A stretch of DNA of 64,000 bases from Rhodococcus sp. OK519 (GCF_003051005.1 NZ_QAOW01000002.1:481462-545461); one strand, 5' to 3'; numbered from the stretch's first letter, positions 45,522-57,193 are shown. Translations and numbers: made by a program. The notes: generated by a model not told the origin, from the letters alone.

Positions 45522-46315
45522 CTCGACGTCCAGCTCTGCCGTGGACCGCGGATCAGTTTGTCCTTCAACTCACGGGTGTGGCGCCGGCTCACCGGCAGTT
45601 CCACCGACGGCGCACCGCCCTGCGGCCGCAGGCACACCACCAGGCCGGACCCGACGCTGCGGATGCCGGTCACCTCGGCGAGCGATACTAGGTACGAGCG
45701 GTGCACCCGCAGGAAACCGGCGTCGGCCCAGCGGCTCTCGAGCGACGAGATGGGGATGCGCACGAGGTGCGATCCGGTGGCGGTGTGCAGGCGGGCGTAG
45801 TCGCCGTCGGCCTCCACCCACTTGACCGTCGAACGCGGCACGAGCGTCGTGACACCGCCGAGTTCGACGGGGATCACCTCGTCGACCGACGAGTCTTCGT
45901 CGCCGTCGCCCGTCGAACGGCGTCGTCGCTCGACGATCCGGCGCACCGACTCGGCGAGACGCTCCTCCCGCAGCGGCTTGAGCAGATAGTCGACGGCACC
46001 GAGATCGAAGGCCGCCACCGCCCGGTCCTCGTGCGCGGTCACGAACACCACCGACGGCGGCTGCGCGAACTGGGTGAGGATCCCGGCGAGTTCGAGGCCG
46101 TCGAGGCCGGGCATGTTGATGTCGAGGAAGACCGCGTCGATGCCGCCGTCACGCAGGATGCGCAGCGCGGTGGTCGCATCCCCCGCCGTGCGGATGTCGC
46201 CGATCTCGTCGCGGGCGCGCAGCAGGTACGCCAGCTCGTCGAGGGCAGGTCGCTCGTCGTCGACTGCCAGCACCGTCAGGGGGCCGTCGGAGGGCCCGTC
46301 AGAGATCTCGTTCAC
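45518..46315 (-). CDS. LytTR response regulator
   Basis: The receiver domain (about 12-130) has the acidic pair in VLAVDDERPAL, the phosphoacceptor Asp in DAVFLDINMPGLDGLELAG, the Thr in VVFVTAHEDRA and the Lys in AVDYLLKPLREER. The LytTR DNA-binding domain (about 160-262) includes STVKWVEADGDYARLHTATG, FLRVHRSYLVSLAEVTGI and LPVSRRHTRELKDKL. It is encoded downstream of its sensor kinase and upstream of the second symporter. It probably binds the tandem boxes before the first symporter operon. GTG 46315. Confidence 0.88.
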   Translation of the reverse strand: MNEISDGPSDGPLTVLAVDDERPALDELAYLLRARDEIGDIRTAGDATTALRILRDGGIDAVFLDINMPGLDGLELAGILTQFAQPPSVVFVTAHEDRAVAAFDLGAVDYLLKPLREERLAESVRRIVERRRRSTGDGDEDSSVDEVIPVELGGVTTLVPRSTVKWVEADGDYARLHTATGSHLVRIPISSLESRWADAGFLRVHRSYLVSLAEVTGIRSVGSGLVVCLRPQGGAPSVELPVSRRHTRELKDKLIRGPRQSWTSR

Positions 46316-46378
46316 AACGAATCCATCGTGCCACGTCGGACGGGTCGCCCGGACCAGGCAGGCCGACGCTCGCCGCCG

Positions 46379-47587
46379 TCACACCCGGATGCCGGGCCGG
46401 AATTTCGGGACCCGCATGCTGACCTTGGTCCCGGCGCCGGGAGCCGTCTCGACCACGAGGCCGTAGTCGTTGCCGAACGCGGCCCGCAGCCGATCGTCGA
46501 CGTTGGCCAGGCCCACGTGCGCGGTCTCCGACGCACTCGGTCCGCCGGTCCCGGACGCGACGGCGTCGAGCTCACCGGACCGGAGCAGTTCGGGATCCAT
46601 CCCCACGCCGTCGTCCTCGACGCTGATGACGCAGTCCGGTCCCGCATCGGACGCGACGATCGAGACGGTGCCCCCGTCCGGTTTGCCCGACAGCCCGTGC
46701 CGCACGGCGTTCTCCACCAGCGGCTGCAGCGCGAGGAACGGCAGCACCACGCTGAGCACCTCGGGTGCCACCTGCAACCGCACCTGCAGGGTGTCGCCGA
46801 AGCGCGCACGCTCGAGGGTGAGGTAGCGGTCGATGTTGCGCAGTTCGTCCGACAGCACCGTGTACTCGCCGGCCGACCGGAACGAGTAGCGCGTGAAGTC
46901 GGCGAACTCGAGCACCAGTTCGCGGGCCCGGTCCGGGTCGGTGCGGACGAACGACGCGATCGTGCCGAGCGCGTTGTAGATGAAGTGCGGACTGATCTGG
47001 GCGCGCAGGGCCCGCACCTCGGCGCGGTCGAGCCGGGCGCGGGAGGTGTCGAGTTCGGCGAGTTCGATCTGACCGCACGCATACCGGGCCACCTCGGTGA
47101 GCGCGCCCAGCATCGCCGGTCCGGGTTCGGTGGTGACCACGACGCCGAGCGCCCCGACCACCCCGGTGCCCTCGATCAGCAACGGTTGCGCCACGAGCGC
47201 CCGCACGTCGTGGTCGCCGGCGCCCCGCTCGAGATCGGCGTGCCCGACGAGGACACGCCGGCCGCCGTCGATCGCCCGCTCGGCCGCGGCGACCAACTGC
47301 GCCGACAGGGCCTCGTGCGGTCCGGTCCAGGCCAGCACTTCGCCGTCCGGACCGATGATCGCGAGCGACTGCGCCCCGGTCAGCACCCGCAGGTGCGGCG
47401 CGGCCTCGCGCGCCGACGTCTCGTCCAGGCCGCGGCGCAGCGGGCGCGCGGCCAACGATGCGGTGTGCAGGGTGTCGTGCACGGCCCGCTCGGCGGGTGT
47501 GGTGAGCACGCGCCGGGTCCGCATCGCGACATACGTGAGCGATACCGCGACCACGACAACGACCGCGGTCCACACGAGAGCGGTCAC
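46379..47587 (-). CDS. LytS-type sensor histidine kinase
   Basis: An N-terminal membrane helix (VWTAVVVVVAVSLTYVAM) is followed by a GAF-like sensing region (ERAVHDTLHTASLAARPLRR, LRVLTGAQSLAIIGPDGEVL). The His_kinase domain has the phospho-acceptor in LRAQISPHFIYNALGTI (the QxxPHFxxN motif, about residue 215), and the ATPase domain shows LQPLVENAVRHGL and EDDGVGMDPELL with GLANVDDRLRAAFG. Unlike LytS of staphylococci it lacks the multi-pass sensor. It phosphorylates the adjacent LytTR regulator. GTG 47587 overlaps the lipase stop. The stimulus is probably an extracellular carboxylate, by analogy with pyruvate-sensing relatives. Confidence 0.87.
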   Translation of the reverse strand: MTALVWTAVVVVVAVSLTYVAMRTRRVLTTPAERAVHDTLHTASLAARPLRRGLDETSAREAAPHLRVLTGAQSLAIIGPDGEVLAWTGPHEALSAQLVAAAERAIDGGRRVLVGHADLERGAGDHDVRALVAQPLLIEGTGVVGALGVVVTTEPGPAMLGALTEVARYACGQIELAELDTSRARLDRAEVRALRAQISPHFIYNALGTIASFVRTDPDRARELVLEFADFTRYSFRSAGEYTVLSDELRNIDRYLTLERARFGDTLQVRLQVAPEVLSVVLPFLALQPLVENAVRHGLSGKPDGGTVSIVASDAGPDCVISVEDDGVGMDPELLRSGELDAVASGTGGPSASETAHVGLANVDDRLRAAFGNDYGLVVETAPGAGTKVSMRVPKFRPGIRV

Positions 47588-48780
47588 CGCGGCGCCTGCC
47601 CGGCGCACGTGCTCACCGCGGGGACCCCGTAGAAACGGTCCGTGATCCAGTCGACCGCCCCCGGCAGCGCCTTCGAGTCGGCGTGCACGTCGTCCGCGCG
47701 GTAGCGCAGTTCGATCACGTCGCCCTGCCCGCACGCGCGTCCGACGGCCGCGGTCGTCCAGTCGGGACGGATGAGGTTGTCGCGTCCGGCGACCACCACG
47801 AGCAGCGGTCCGGCCGCGGGTTGCTGCGGGAGCGCGTCCGCGGTGAGCCAGTCCCGCATCCGCACGACGTCACTGTCGCTGCGCGGCAACGTGTCCGCCG
47901 GGGTGACGTTCAGCGCGACCGACAGCTTGCGCGACGCGAGTGCGCCCGTGCACGAGCGGATCACGTCACGGTTGTCGGCGAGCGGGCCCCGGATGTAGGC
48001 GCTGGCATCGAGGTCGGGGTGGGACACGCTGAGCCCGTCGAGCAGCATCGGCAGGAAGATCTGTTGCGGGAGGTCGAGATTCGGCGGCCCGTCCGACACG
48101 ATCGGACTCAGATCGGCGGGCGGAGACAGACTCGCAGAGCCGACGAACTCGAGACCGTCGCCGTACTGCCCGGCCCGCTCCGCGGCCGCCCACGACGCCT
48201 GACCGCCCTGGGACACCCCGATCGCGGCCCACCGCGGCGACGCGTCGGGCACCAGCATCCGGGCGGCGCGGACAGCGTCGATCATGTTGTACGCCGCCGT
48301 GATCGGTTCCAGGTACGGGTGCGGGCCGTCGGTGCCGAGGCCCTCGTAGTCGGTGGCCGAGACGACGAATCCGCGGGCGAGTAGATCCCGCACGAGCCCG
48401 GCCGAACCGAGCAGGTCGGGATGCCGCGACGGTGCGCACTCGTCGAGCAGTCCGGTCGTGGGATGGCCGAGGGAGACGACGGGCCACCCGCCGGGCGGCG
48501 CCTGCCCCGGCGGGACGAACACCGTGCCCGACACCTCGGTGCCGCGCCCGTCGATCCCCGACGTCGAGCGGTACAGGATCCGCTGACCCGTCAGCCCGGT
48601 GCCGGTGAACGGTTCGGCCGACACGACGACGCCCCGATCGGCTGGATCGGGTGGAGCCGCCGTCTCGGACGTCGGCGTCGCGGTGGTCCGCGGGGTCTGC
48701 TGCTCGTCCGCGGTGGCCGAGCAGCCCACCAGGACCGCCGCACACAGCAGCACTGCCAGTAGCGCACCAGTTCGGGTCAC
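47584..48780 (-). CDS. Secreted lipase (LIP family) lipoprotein
   Basis: The signal peptide ends in a lipobox (VTRTGALLAVLLCAAVLVGC), so the enzyme is membrane-anchored outside. The alpha/beta hydrolase matches the actinobacterial secretory lipase family: PVVSLGHPTTGLLDECAPS, DYEGLGTDGPHPYLEP, the nucleophile in AAIGVSQGGQASWAAA (Gly-x-Ser-x-Gly), an Asp in VVVAGRDNLIRP and the His in YRADDVHADSKAL. It would hydrolyse triglycerides or other esters, feeding fatty acids to the cell. It is 398 residues. It may share a transcript with the kinase genes through the GTGA overlap. Confidence 0.83.
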   Translation of the reverse strand: MTRTGALLAVLLCAAVLVGCSATADEQQTPRTTATPTSETAAPPDPADRGVVVSAEPFTGTGLTGQRILYRSTSGIDGRGTEVSGTVFVPPGQAPPGGWPVVSLGHPTTGLLDECAPSRHPDLLGSAGLVRDLLARGFVVSATDYEGLGTDGPHPYLEPITAAYNMIDAVRAARMLVPDASPRWAAIGVSQGGQASWAAAERAGQYGDGLEFVGSASLSPPADLSPIVSDGPPNLDLPQQIFLPMLLDGLSVSHPDLDASAYIRGPLADNRDVIRSCTGALASRKLSVALNVTPADTLPRSDSDVVRMRDWLTADALPQQPAAGPLLVVVAGRDNLIRPDWTTAAVGRACGQGDVIELRYRADDVHADSKALPGAVDWITDRFYGVPAVSTCAGQAPR

Positions 48781-48809
48781 GGATCGATTGTGCCCGTCAG
48801 AACACCGAA

Positions 48810-50447
48810 TCAGCCACGACGCCGCCACACCCGCTGCTCCGCAGCGGCCTCCTCGATGTCCCGGGACTCGAGTTCGGCGCGCAACACCTCGTCGTCGAGG
48901 ATGCCCTCGTCACGGGCGGCGATCAGAGCGCTGCGCTGGGCCTGCAGGACGCGACGGCGCACCGAGTCGAACAGCGCGCCCGCGTGCTTCAGCTTGATGT
49001 CGTCGCCGTCGTCCTCGCCCTCGGCCTCCTCGACCCGGGCCTGCGCGCGGATCGACACCCGCACCCGGTTGAGTGCCCGGACGAACTGGTCCGGGTCCAC
49101 CCCGGCGGGCGGACCCGCCGCGACCTCGGCCAGGGCCCGGTCGGCGGCATCGGAGGCGATCCGACGCGCGATCACTGTCTGGTGGTGGGCCCGCTCGAGT
49201 TCGGCGGGGTCGGCGACGTCGAGGCGCCTGATCATGAACGGAATGGTCGCGCCCTGAATGAGCAGTGTGCCGACCGCGACGACGAAGGCGATCGCCTGGA
49301 TGACGCCGCGACCGGGGAACGGATCACCCGACGCGGTGAGCACCGGAATACCGCCGGCGGCCGCGAGGGTCACCACGCCGCGCATGCCCGCCCACGACAC
49401 CACCAGTTTCTGGCGCCAGTTCAGGGTGGGCTCCGTCGATCGGTGGCGACGCGGGGAGAACCGCAGGCGCACCGGGCCCCAGTTGAGGAACACCCACAGC
49501 GGCCGGACCAGGATCACGACCACCAGCACCGCGAACCCGTACGCGAAGATGTGGTGGACCGGCAGTCCTTCGTCGGCGACGTCGTCGATGACGAACTTGA
49601 GTTGCAGGCCCATGTAGGCGAAAACGAACATCTCGAGCAGCAGATCCAGAGTTGCCCACAGCGACCGCTCCTGCAGCCGGGTGGGAATCGAGACGTTGGT
49701 CGCGTGATGACCCATCACGAAGCCGGCGACGACGACGGCGAGCACGCCGGAAGTGTGGATCGACTCCGCGGCCAGGTAGGCGGCGAACGGCAGCACCAGT
49801 CCGAGAACGGTTTCCAGCGGGGAGTCGTACATGCGAGCGCGCACCCACCGGACGACCGTGGCCATGACGACGCCGATCGCGACGCCGCCCGCCACCTCGT
49901 AGAGGAAGAACAGCAAGGGCTGCTCGACGACGACGCGGGTGCCGGCGACCGCGGCCACGCTCACCGAGAACAGCGTCAGTGCTGTCGCGTCGTTGAGCAG
50001 GCCTTCACCGGTGAGAATTGCAAGGACGCGTTTCGGCAGACCGAGTTTGCGGCCCACACTGACCGCGCTGACGGCGTCGGTCGGCGAGACCACCGCGCCG
50101 AGGACGAGCGCCGCGCCGAGCGTGAACTCGGGCACCAACCAATTCGCGAAGAATCCGACAGCGAACGCGGTGACCAGCACCAGGCCCACGCCGAGTCTCA
50201 GGATCGAGGCGAAGTTGCGACGCAGACTCGACAACGAGAAATCGAGTGCCGCCGCGTACAACAGCGGCGGAAGCACCACGCCGAGAATGATCTCGGGTTC
50301 CAGTTCGAGCCGCGGCATTCCCGGTATGAAGGATGCCGCGGACCCGAACGCGACGAGGACGAGCGGAACCTGCAGGTCCCGTCTTTTCGCCAGGCTCGTC
50401 ACGGCGATGGCCGCGATCATGACGAGCAGCACGAGTGTGAGGTTCAC
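48810..50447 (-). CDS. CPA1-family Na+/H+ antiporter
   Basis: The 545-residue protein has about 12 membrane helices (NhaP type). The ion-site region ALVLGAVVSPTDAVSAVSVG (PTD motif) and ILTGEGLLNDATALTLFSVS (ND motif) are both intact, and VVSWAGMRGVVTLAAAGGIP carries the conserved Arg of the antiporter core. The C-terminal 120 residues are a cytoplasmic helical region rich in Arg, Glu and Ala, likely regulatory. GTG 50447. It serves pH and sodium homeostasis and stands alone. Confidence 0.87.
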   Translation of the reverse strand: MNLTLVLLVMIAAIAVTSLAKRRDLQVPLVLVAFGSAASFIPGMPRLELEPEIILGVVLPPLLYAAALDFSLSSLRRNFASILRLGVGLVLVTAFAVGFFANWLVPEFTLGAALVLGAVVSPTDAVSAVSVGRKLGLPKRVLAILTGEGLLNDATALTLFSVSVAAVAGTRVVVEQPLLFFLYEVAGGVAIGVVMATVVRWVRARMYDSPLETVLGLVLPFAAYLAAESIHTSGVLAVVVAGFVMGHHATNVSIPTRLQERSLWATLDLLLEMFVFAYMGLQLKFVIDDVADEGLPVHHIFAYGFAVLVVVILVRPLWVFLNWGPVRLRFSPRRHRSTEPTLNWRQKLVVSWAGMRGVVTLAAAGGIPVLTASGDPFPGRGVIQAIAFVVAVGTLLIQGATIPFMIRRLDVADPAELERAHHQTVIARRIASDAADRALAEVAAGPPAGVDPDQFVRALNRVRVSIRAQARVEEAEGEDDGDDIKLKHAGALFDSVRRRVLQAQRSALIAARDEGILDDEVLRAELESRDIEEAAAEQRVWRRRG

Positions 50448-50505
50448 CCGTCGATTGTGCCGCCGATCGTTCCGGACAGGTCATCCGGCGCGAACGACGC
50501 GCGGC

Positions 50506-50697
50506 TCACTCCTTGGGCGGCACGACCTTCTTGGCAGCCTCGGCGGCCTTGTCGATCTTGTCGCTGTACTTGCCGCCGGTCTTGTCGTCGGCGAGACCGG
50601 CGGCCTTGTCGATGACGTCCTGCACCTTGTCGGAGTGTTCCGAAGCGAGCTCCTGGCCCTTGTTGACCAGGCCCTTGACCGAATCCATGAATCCCAT
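50506..50697 (-). CDS. MT0933-type antitoxin-like small protein
   Basis: The 63-residue product MGFMDSVKGLVNKGQELASE is lysine/aspartate-rich and helical, with the repeat-like SDKVQDVIDKAAGLADDKTG and KYSDKIDKAAEAAKKVVPP. This matches the family of mycobacterial Rv0909-like antitoxins, which normally pair with an SRPBCC toxin next door. No such gene is adjacent here, and the SRPBCC gene at 38.4 kb is a distant possibility. ATG 50697 follows GGGGGAGAATGTGTCC. It may instead be a stress-induced abundant small protein. Confidence 0.65.
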   Translation of the reverse strand: MGFMDSVKGLVNKGQELASEHSDKVQDVIDKAAGLADDKTGGKYSDKIDKAAEAAKKVVPPKE

Positions 50698-50737
50698 GGA
50701 CACATTCTCCCCCATACGCGTGCGGGCCGCCCGCGCC

Positions 50738-51427
50738 TCAGGCTGGGCCGGGTACCGGCAGCGCGTGGGTTCCGCCGGCCTCTCGCGCCCAGCGCGGCAG
50801 AATGAAGATGCCCTCGGCCTCGATGCAGACGCCGTCCGGGCCGGCGATGTGTCCGGTCACGAACGTCTTGACGCCCTCGACCCGGTCGACACGGGCCTCC
50901 ACGTGCAGTCGACCCAGCGGCGTGGGACGCCGGTAGCGCAGGGTCAGGGTCGCGGTCATGCCCGGTGCGCCGCCGTGCTCGGCGGCCTCACCGAGGACCT
51001 GATCGAGCAGCAGGGCCGAGATACCGCCGTGGGTGAGACCGGCCGGCCCCTCGTACTGCATCCCGAGTTCGACGTCCGCCCACACGCGACCGTCCGGTTC
51101 GCGCTGGATCAGCAACGGCGGCGCGACGGCGTTCCGCAGACCGACGACGGCATTGCCCCACGCCCGCCGGGTTCCCGACGCATTCCATCGCACCCCGTAC
51201 GGATGCGGACGGGTCTTCTCGGCCAGCAGTTGCTTTGCCGCCTCGATGTGTTCCCGCGCGCGCCGGATGTCGTCGTCCTCGGACTCGGTGGCCAGCGTGA
51301 GCTCGACCAGATCCCGGACGCTCTCGGTGAGTTCGCCGTAGAGCTCGGCCTCCCGCGCGATCTCCTCGTCCGTCAAGTCCTCGAAAACATAGAGACCCTG
51401 CTTGCTGTCGACCGACTCCGTCACCAC
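50738..51427 (-). CDS. PaaI-type acyl-CoA thioesterase with helical N-terminus
   Basis: The C-terminal 130 residues are a hotdog thioesterase: GMQYEGPAGLTHGGISALLL has the catalytic HGG segment (about residue 133), and TATLTLRYRRPTPLGRLHVE and FVTGHIAGPDGVCIEAEGIF complete it. The N-terminal 95 residues are acidic helices (DEEIAREAELYGELTESVRD) of unknown role, as in other actinobacterial PaaI-like enzymes. It hydrolyses acyl-CoA. GTG 51427 or GTG 51424 is the start. It stands between the antitoxin-like gene and a TetR gene on the same strand. Confidence 0.8.
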   Translation of the reverse strand: MVTESVDSKQGLYVFEDLTDEEIAREAELYGELTESVRDLVELTLATESEDDDIRRAREHIEAAKQLLAEKTRPHPYGVRWNASGTRRAWGNAVVGLRNAVAPPLLIQREPDGRVWADVELGMQYEGPAGLTHGGISALLLDQVLGEAAEHGGAPGMTATLTLRYRRPTPLGRLHVEARVDRVEGVKTFVTGHIAGPDGVCIEAEGIFILPRWAREAGGTHALPVPGPA

Positions 51428-51491
51428 GCCTCATTCCCGCATGCACTCGATGTGCATCATGCACGTGACGTGGACAATACCGAGGGCTGAG

Positions 51492-52142
51492 TCACACCAT
51501 CTCGGCGCACCAGCGCGCGGAACTGGCCGGGCCGATCCGGTCGCGCCGGTTCACGGGGACGATCCCGGGGAGCAGCACGCCCCACATCTCGTCCACGCGC
51601 CGCTCCACGTCCTCGAACCAGGTCCGCACCCGCGACACCAACTGCGTCCCGGTGACCGCAGCGATCAGATGACGAGCGAGCACCGGCGGCGACACCGATT
51701 CGGCGATGTCGCCCTGCTCGACGGCGCGGGCCACCAGGCGGGTCGCCGAGTCCGTCCACGGCAGGTAGGGGTCGGCCGGGGCGTCACCGAGCGCATCGGT
51801 CGCACCGAGTTCGACGGTGAGGCGGATCCCCGCTCGGACGATCGGATCGTACGTTTGACGCGCCATCTCGTGGCACAGCATCACCATCTGCTCGAGCGCC
51901 GACGCCTCGGTGGCGGCGATGGCCTCGGTCGCCCGCACAGCCAGAAGGTGCTGTTCACGGATGATGTGGTGGGCCAGGTCGTCCTTGGAACCGAAGTGGA
52001 AGTAGAGCGCGCCCTTGGTGATTCGCGCGCTCTCGACGATCTCCTCCACCCGCGCCCCGTAGTACCCGACGCGGTCGAAGACCTCGGCCGCACGAAGGAC
52101 GATCTGCTGTCGGGTCGCGACGGCACGGGCCTGCTGCGCCAC
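51492..52142 (-). CDS. TetR regulator resembling gamma-butyrolactone receptors
   Basis: The DNA-binding domain ATRQQIVLRAAEVFDRVGYY, then EEIVESARITKGALYFHFGSKDDLAHHII, matches the ArpA/ScbR receptor group closely (the GALYFHFxSKxxLA text). The ligand domain includes the conserved Trp region (DPYLPWTDSATRLVARAVEQ, TWFEDVERRVDEMW), and the Trp at this place binds butyrolactone in CprB-like proteins. It may sense a signalling lactone or only share ancestry. GTG 52142 follows GGGGGAGGTGCGAC. A strong palindrome lies 65 bases upstream. No butyrolactone synthase gene is in the window. Confidence 0.78.
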   Translation of the reverse strand: MAQQARAVATRQQIVLRAAEVFDRVGYYGARVEEIVESARITKGALYFHFGSKDDLAHHIIREQHLLAVRATEAIAATEASALEQMVMLCHEMARQTYDPIVRAGIRLTVELGATDALGDAPADPYLPWTDSATRLVARAVEQGDIAESVSPPVLARHLIAAVTGTQLVSRVRTWFEDVERRVDEMWGVLLPGIVPVNRRDRIGPASSARWCAEMV

Positions 52143-52201
52143 GTCGCACCTCCCCCGGAGTCCCCCATCGAGCCGACGGGTGGTCGGTCGTTGGGAAGGT
52201 A

Positions 52202-52235
52202 CCACCCGACAGGTGTCCATGCACCTGTCGAGTGG
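52202..52235. promoter_or_regulatory. Large palindromic operator upstream of the TetR gene
   Basis: CGACAGGTG (52207-52215) and CACCTGTCG (52222-52230) are perfect 9-bp arms around TCCATG, and the outer CCAC/GTGG pair extends the symmetry after one mismatch. The element lies 18 bases beyond the ATPase stop and just before the TetR gene, so autoregulation is the simplest reading. Confidence 0.75.
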
Positions 52236-52252
52236 CACTCTGTCTTCCGGTG

Positions 52253-54718
<2,466 letters not shown>

Positions 54719-54796
54719 GACACGAAGGCTATTCCAACTGTCCGATCACACGTCAGAAGGTCCGCGGTGCGGCCGCGTCCCGGGCATGCTGGTCGC

Positions 54797-57175
54797 ATGA
54801 CGATGCGCGAGCAGGTGTCACTCACGTCCGGTGCCGACTTCTGGCACACGCAGGCCTCGCCGGGAGCCGGGCTGCCGTCCGTCACGCTCACCGACGGCCC
54901 CCACGGCGTCCGCAAGCAGCGGACCGAATCGGGCTACTCCCCGGAGTCCGTCCCTTCGACCTGCTTCCCCACGGCATCGGCGCTCGCGGCGACCTGGGAC
55001 GCCGAGCTACTCGAGGAAGTGGGTGTCGCGCTGGGCACCGAGGCCCGCACCGAGGGCGTGAGCGTCCTGCTCGGGCCTGGCGCGAACATCAAGCGCAGCG
55101 CGCTCTGCGGACGGAACTTCGAATACTTCTCGGAAGACCCGTTCCTGTCGTCGCGGATCGCGGCGGCCTGGATCCGTGGCGTGCAGGCCACCGGTGTCGG
55201 GGCGTCGCTCAAGCACTTCGCGGTCAACAACCAGGAGTTCCGCCGCTACAGCATCGACGCGCTCGTCGACGACCGCGCGCTGCGGGAGATCTACCTCGCG
55301 AGTTTCGAACACGCCGTCACCGACGCCCGGCCGGCGACCGTGATGGCCGCGTACAACCGGGTGAACGGCATCCACTGCACCGAGAACCGGTGGCTGCTCA
55401 CCGGCGTCCTGCGCGAGCAGTGGGGATTCGACGGCCTGGTCGTCTCCGACTGGGGTGCGGTCACCCGGCGGTCCTCATGTCTGGCAGCCGGACTGGATCT
55501 CGAGATGCCCGGCTACGGCGGACGCGGCGACGAGTCCGTGTTGGCTGCGGTCGAGACCGGTGAGCTGTCGGCGGTCGCGATCGAGCGCGCCGCCGACGCA
55601 GTCACACACCTGGTCGAGCGAACAGAGCCGGCGCGGGCGGCCGATCCCGGATACGACGAGGCCGCGCATCACACGCTTGCACGGCGTGCGGCCGAGGCCG
55701 GCACGGTGCTTCTGAAAAACGACGGTGTCCTGCCGCTCGCGGCGTCGGCGCGAGTCGCGGTGATCGGAGAGTTCGCGAAACAGCCCCGCTATCAGGGTGC
55801 GGGCAGTTCGGGTATCAACCCGCATCGCCTCGACGACGCGTGGACGGACCTGATCGACCGGGTCGGGGCCGAACGGTTGGTGTACGCGCCCGGCTACCAC
55901 CGCGGCTCGGGGCGGACCGATGCGGCGCTGCTCGAGCAGGCGCGCGCGATCGCCCGAGAGGCCGACGTCGCGGTGGTGTTCGCGGGGCTGCCCGACAGCT
56001 ACGAGACCGAGGGCGTCGACCGCGCGAGCCTGAACCTGCCGGACGGCCACGACGCGCTGATCGCCGCGGTTACCGCGGTGTGCCCGCGCGTGGTGGTGGT
56101 GCTCGCGAACGGCGCGCCGGTGCTGATGCCGTGGCACGACGACGTCGCGGCGATCGTCGAGTGCTATCTCGGCGGACAGGCCGCGGGCAGCGCGATCTCC
56201 CGCATTCTCACCGGCGACGCCGAACCGGGCGGACGGCTCGCGGAGACGTTTCCGCTGCGCACTGCCGACAATCCGGTGCACGTATGGCCGACCGGCCCGG
56301 CGACGCTCGAGTACCGCGAGAGCATCTATGTCGGCTATCGGTACTACGACGCCGCCGAGCTGGATGTCCGGTACCCGTTCGGTCACGGGCTGAGCTACAC
56401 CTCGTTCGTGTGGTCGGAACTCGAGATCACCGAGGTGTTCGACAGCACTGCCGACGACACCGAAAAACGCTTCGACGTCGCGGTACGCATCACCAACACC
56501 GGTGACCGTCCGGGCAGCGAGGTGGTGCAGGTGTACGTGCGCGACGTCGAGTCCACCGTGTTTCGGCCCGAGCAGGAACTCGCCGGCTTCGCGAAGGTGT
56601 TTCTCGTGGCCGGGGAATCGCGCCGCGTCACGATCCAGGTGGACCGGCGCGCATTCGCGTTCTGGGACACCACGATCGGCGATTGGGCGATCGAATCGGG
56701 CGACTTCGAGATTCGGGTCGGGGCGTCGTCGCGCGACCTCCGGGCGTCGGCGACGGTGGCCCTGGAATCGGATCGGTCCGGCTTCGATCCGGGGCCGCTC
56801 GCCTACCACGGTTCGCCCGTGTTCGAACGTTCAGCCTTCGCGGAGCTGTACGGAAAGACGCTGCCCGACAACGTCGTCGATGCGCCGGGTCACTACACCG
56901 TCGACACACCCGTCGCAGACATCCGGCACCCCGCGGCGACGCTGCTGACGTCGTTCCTGCGACGCAGGGTTGCCGCAATGGCACCGACGACGGACGACGA
57001 CGATCCGTTGTCGTTGCTGTTCGAGCGGTCGCTTCAGGAGTTACCGCCGCGGATGCTGCCGATGCTCACGCAGGGCGCGGTCACCCCCGACGCGGCAGCG
57101 GCCTTCGTCGACATCTGCAACGGTCGCGGAGTGCGCGGCATCCGCGCACTGGTGACGGCACTGATCCGAAGGTGA
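54797..57175 (+). CDS. GH3 beta-glucosidase
   Basis: The 792-residue protein lacks a signal peptide, so it acts in the cytoplasm. The GH3 N-domain includes LGPGANIKRSALCGRNFEYF and GVGASLKHFAVNNQEFRRYS with substrate-binding Lys-His, and the nucleophile Asp is in FDGLVVSDWGAVTRR (about residue 225). The C-domain has LLKNDGVLPL and GAGSSGINPHRLDD. A fibronectin-III-like domain (TNTGDRPGSEVVQVYVRDVE) follows, and the final 110 residues are a helical tail. It would cleave glucose or similar sugars from oligosaccharides or glycosides. An open frame runs far upstream, but ATG 54797 is the natural start. It stands alone. Confidence 0.88.
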   Translation: MTMREQVSLTSGADFWHTQASPGAGLPSVTLTDGPHGVRKQRTESGYSPESVPSTCFPTASALAATWDAELLEEVGVALGTEARTEGVSVLLGPGANIKRSALCGRNFEYFSEDPFLSSRIAAAWIRGVQATGVGASLKHFAVNNQEFRRYSIDALVDDRALREIYLASFEHAVTDARPATVMAAYNRVNGIHCTENRWLLTGVLREQWGFDGLVVSDWGAVTRRSSCLAAGLDLEMPGYGGRGDESVLAAVETGELSAVAIERAADAVTHLVERTEPARAADPGYDEAAHHTLARRAAEAGTVLLKNDGVLPLAASARVAVIGEFAKQPRYQGAGSSGINPHRLDDAWTDLIDRVGAERLVYAPGYHRGSGRTDAALLEQARAIAREADVAVVFAGLPDSYETEGVDRASLNLPDGHDALIAAVTAVCPRVVVVLANGAPVLMPWHDDVAAIVECYLGGQAAGSAISRILTGDAEPGGRLAETFPLRTADNPVHVWPTGPATLEYRESIYVGYRYYDAAELDVRYPFGHGLSYTSFVWSELEITEVFDSTADDTEKRFDVAVRITNTGDRPGSEVVQVYVRDVESTVFRPEQELAGFAKVFLVAGESRRVTIQVDRRAFAFWDTTIGDWAIESGDFEIRVGASSRDLRASATVALESDRSGFDPGPLAYHGSPVFERSAFAELYGKTLPDNVVDAPGHYTVDTPVADIRHPAATLLTSFLRRRVAAMAPTTDDDDPLSLLFERSLQELPPRMLPMLTQGAVTPDAAAAFVDICNGRGVRGIRALVTALIRR

Positions 57176-57193
57176 GATCACCTGCGGCGCAGT

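Noticed and set aside
48651..50615. 654-codon rightward frame
   Set aside because: Antisense shadow of the Na+/H+ antiporter.
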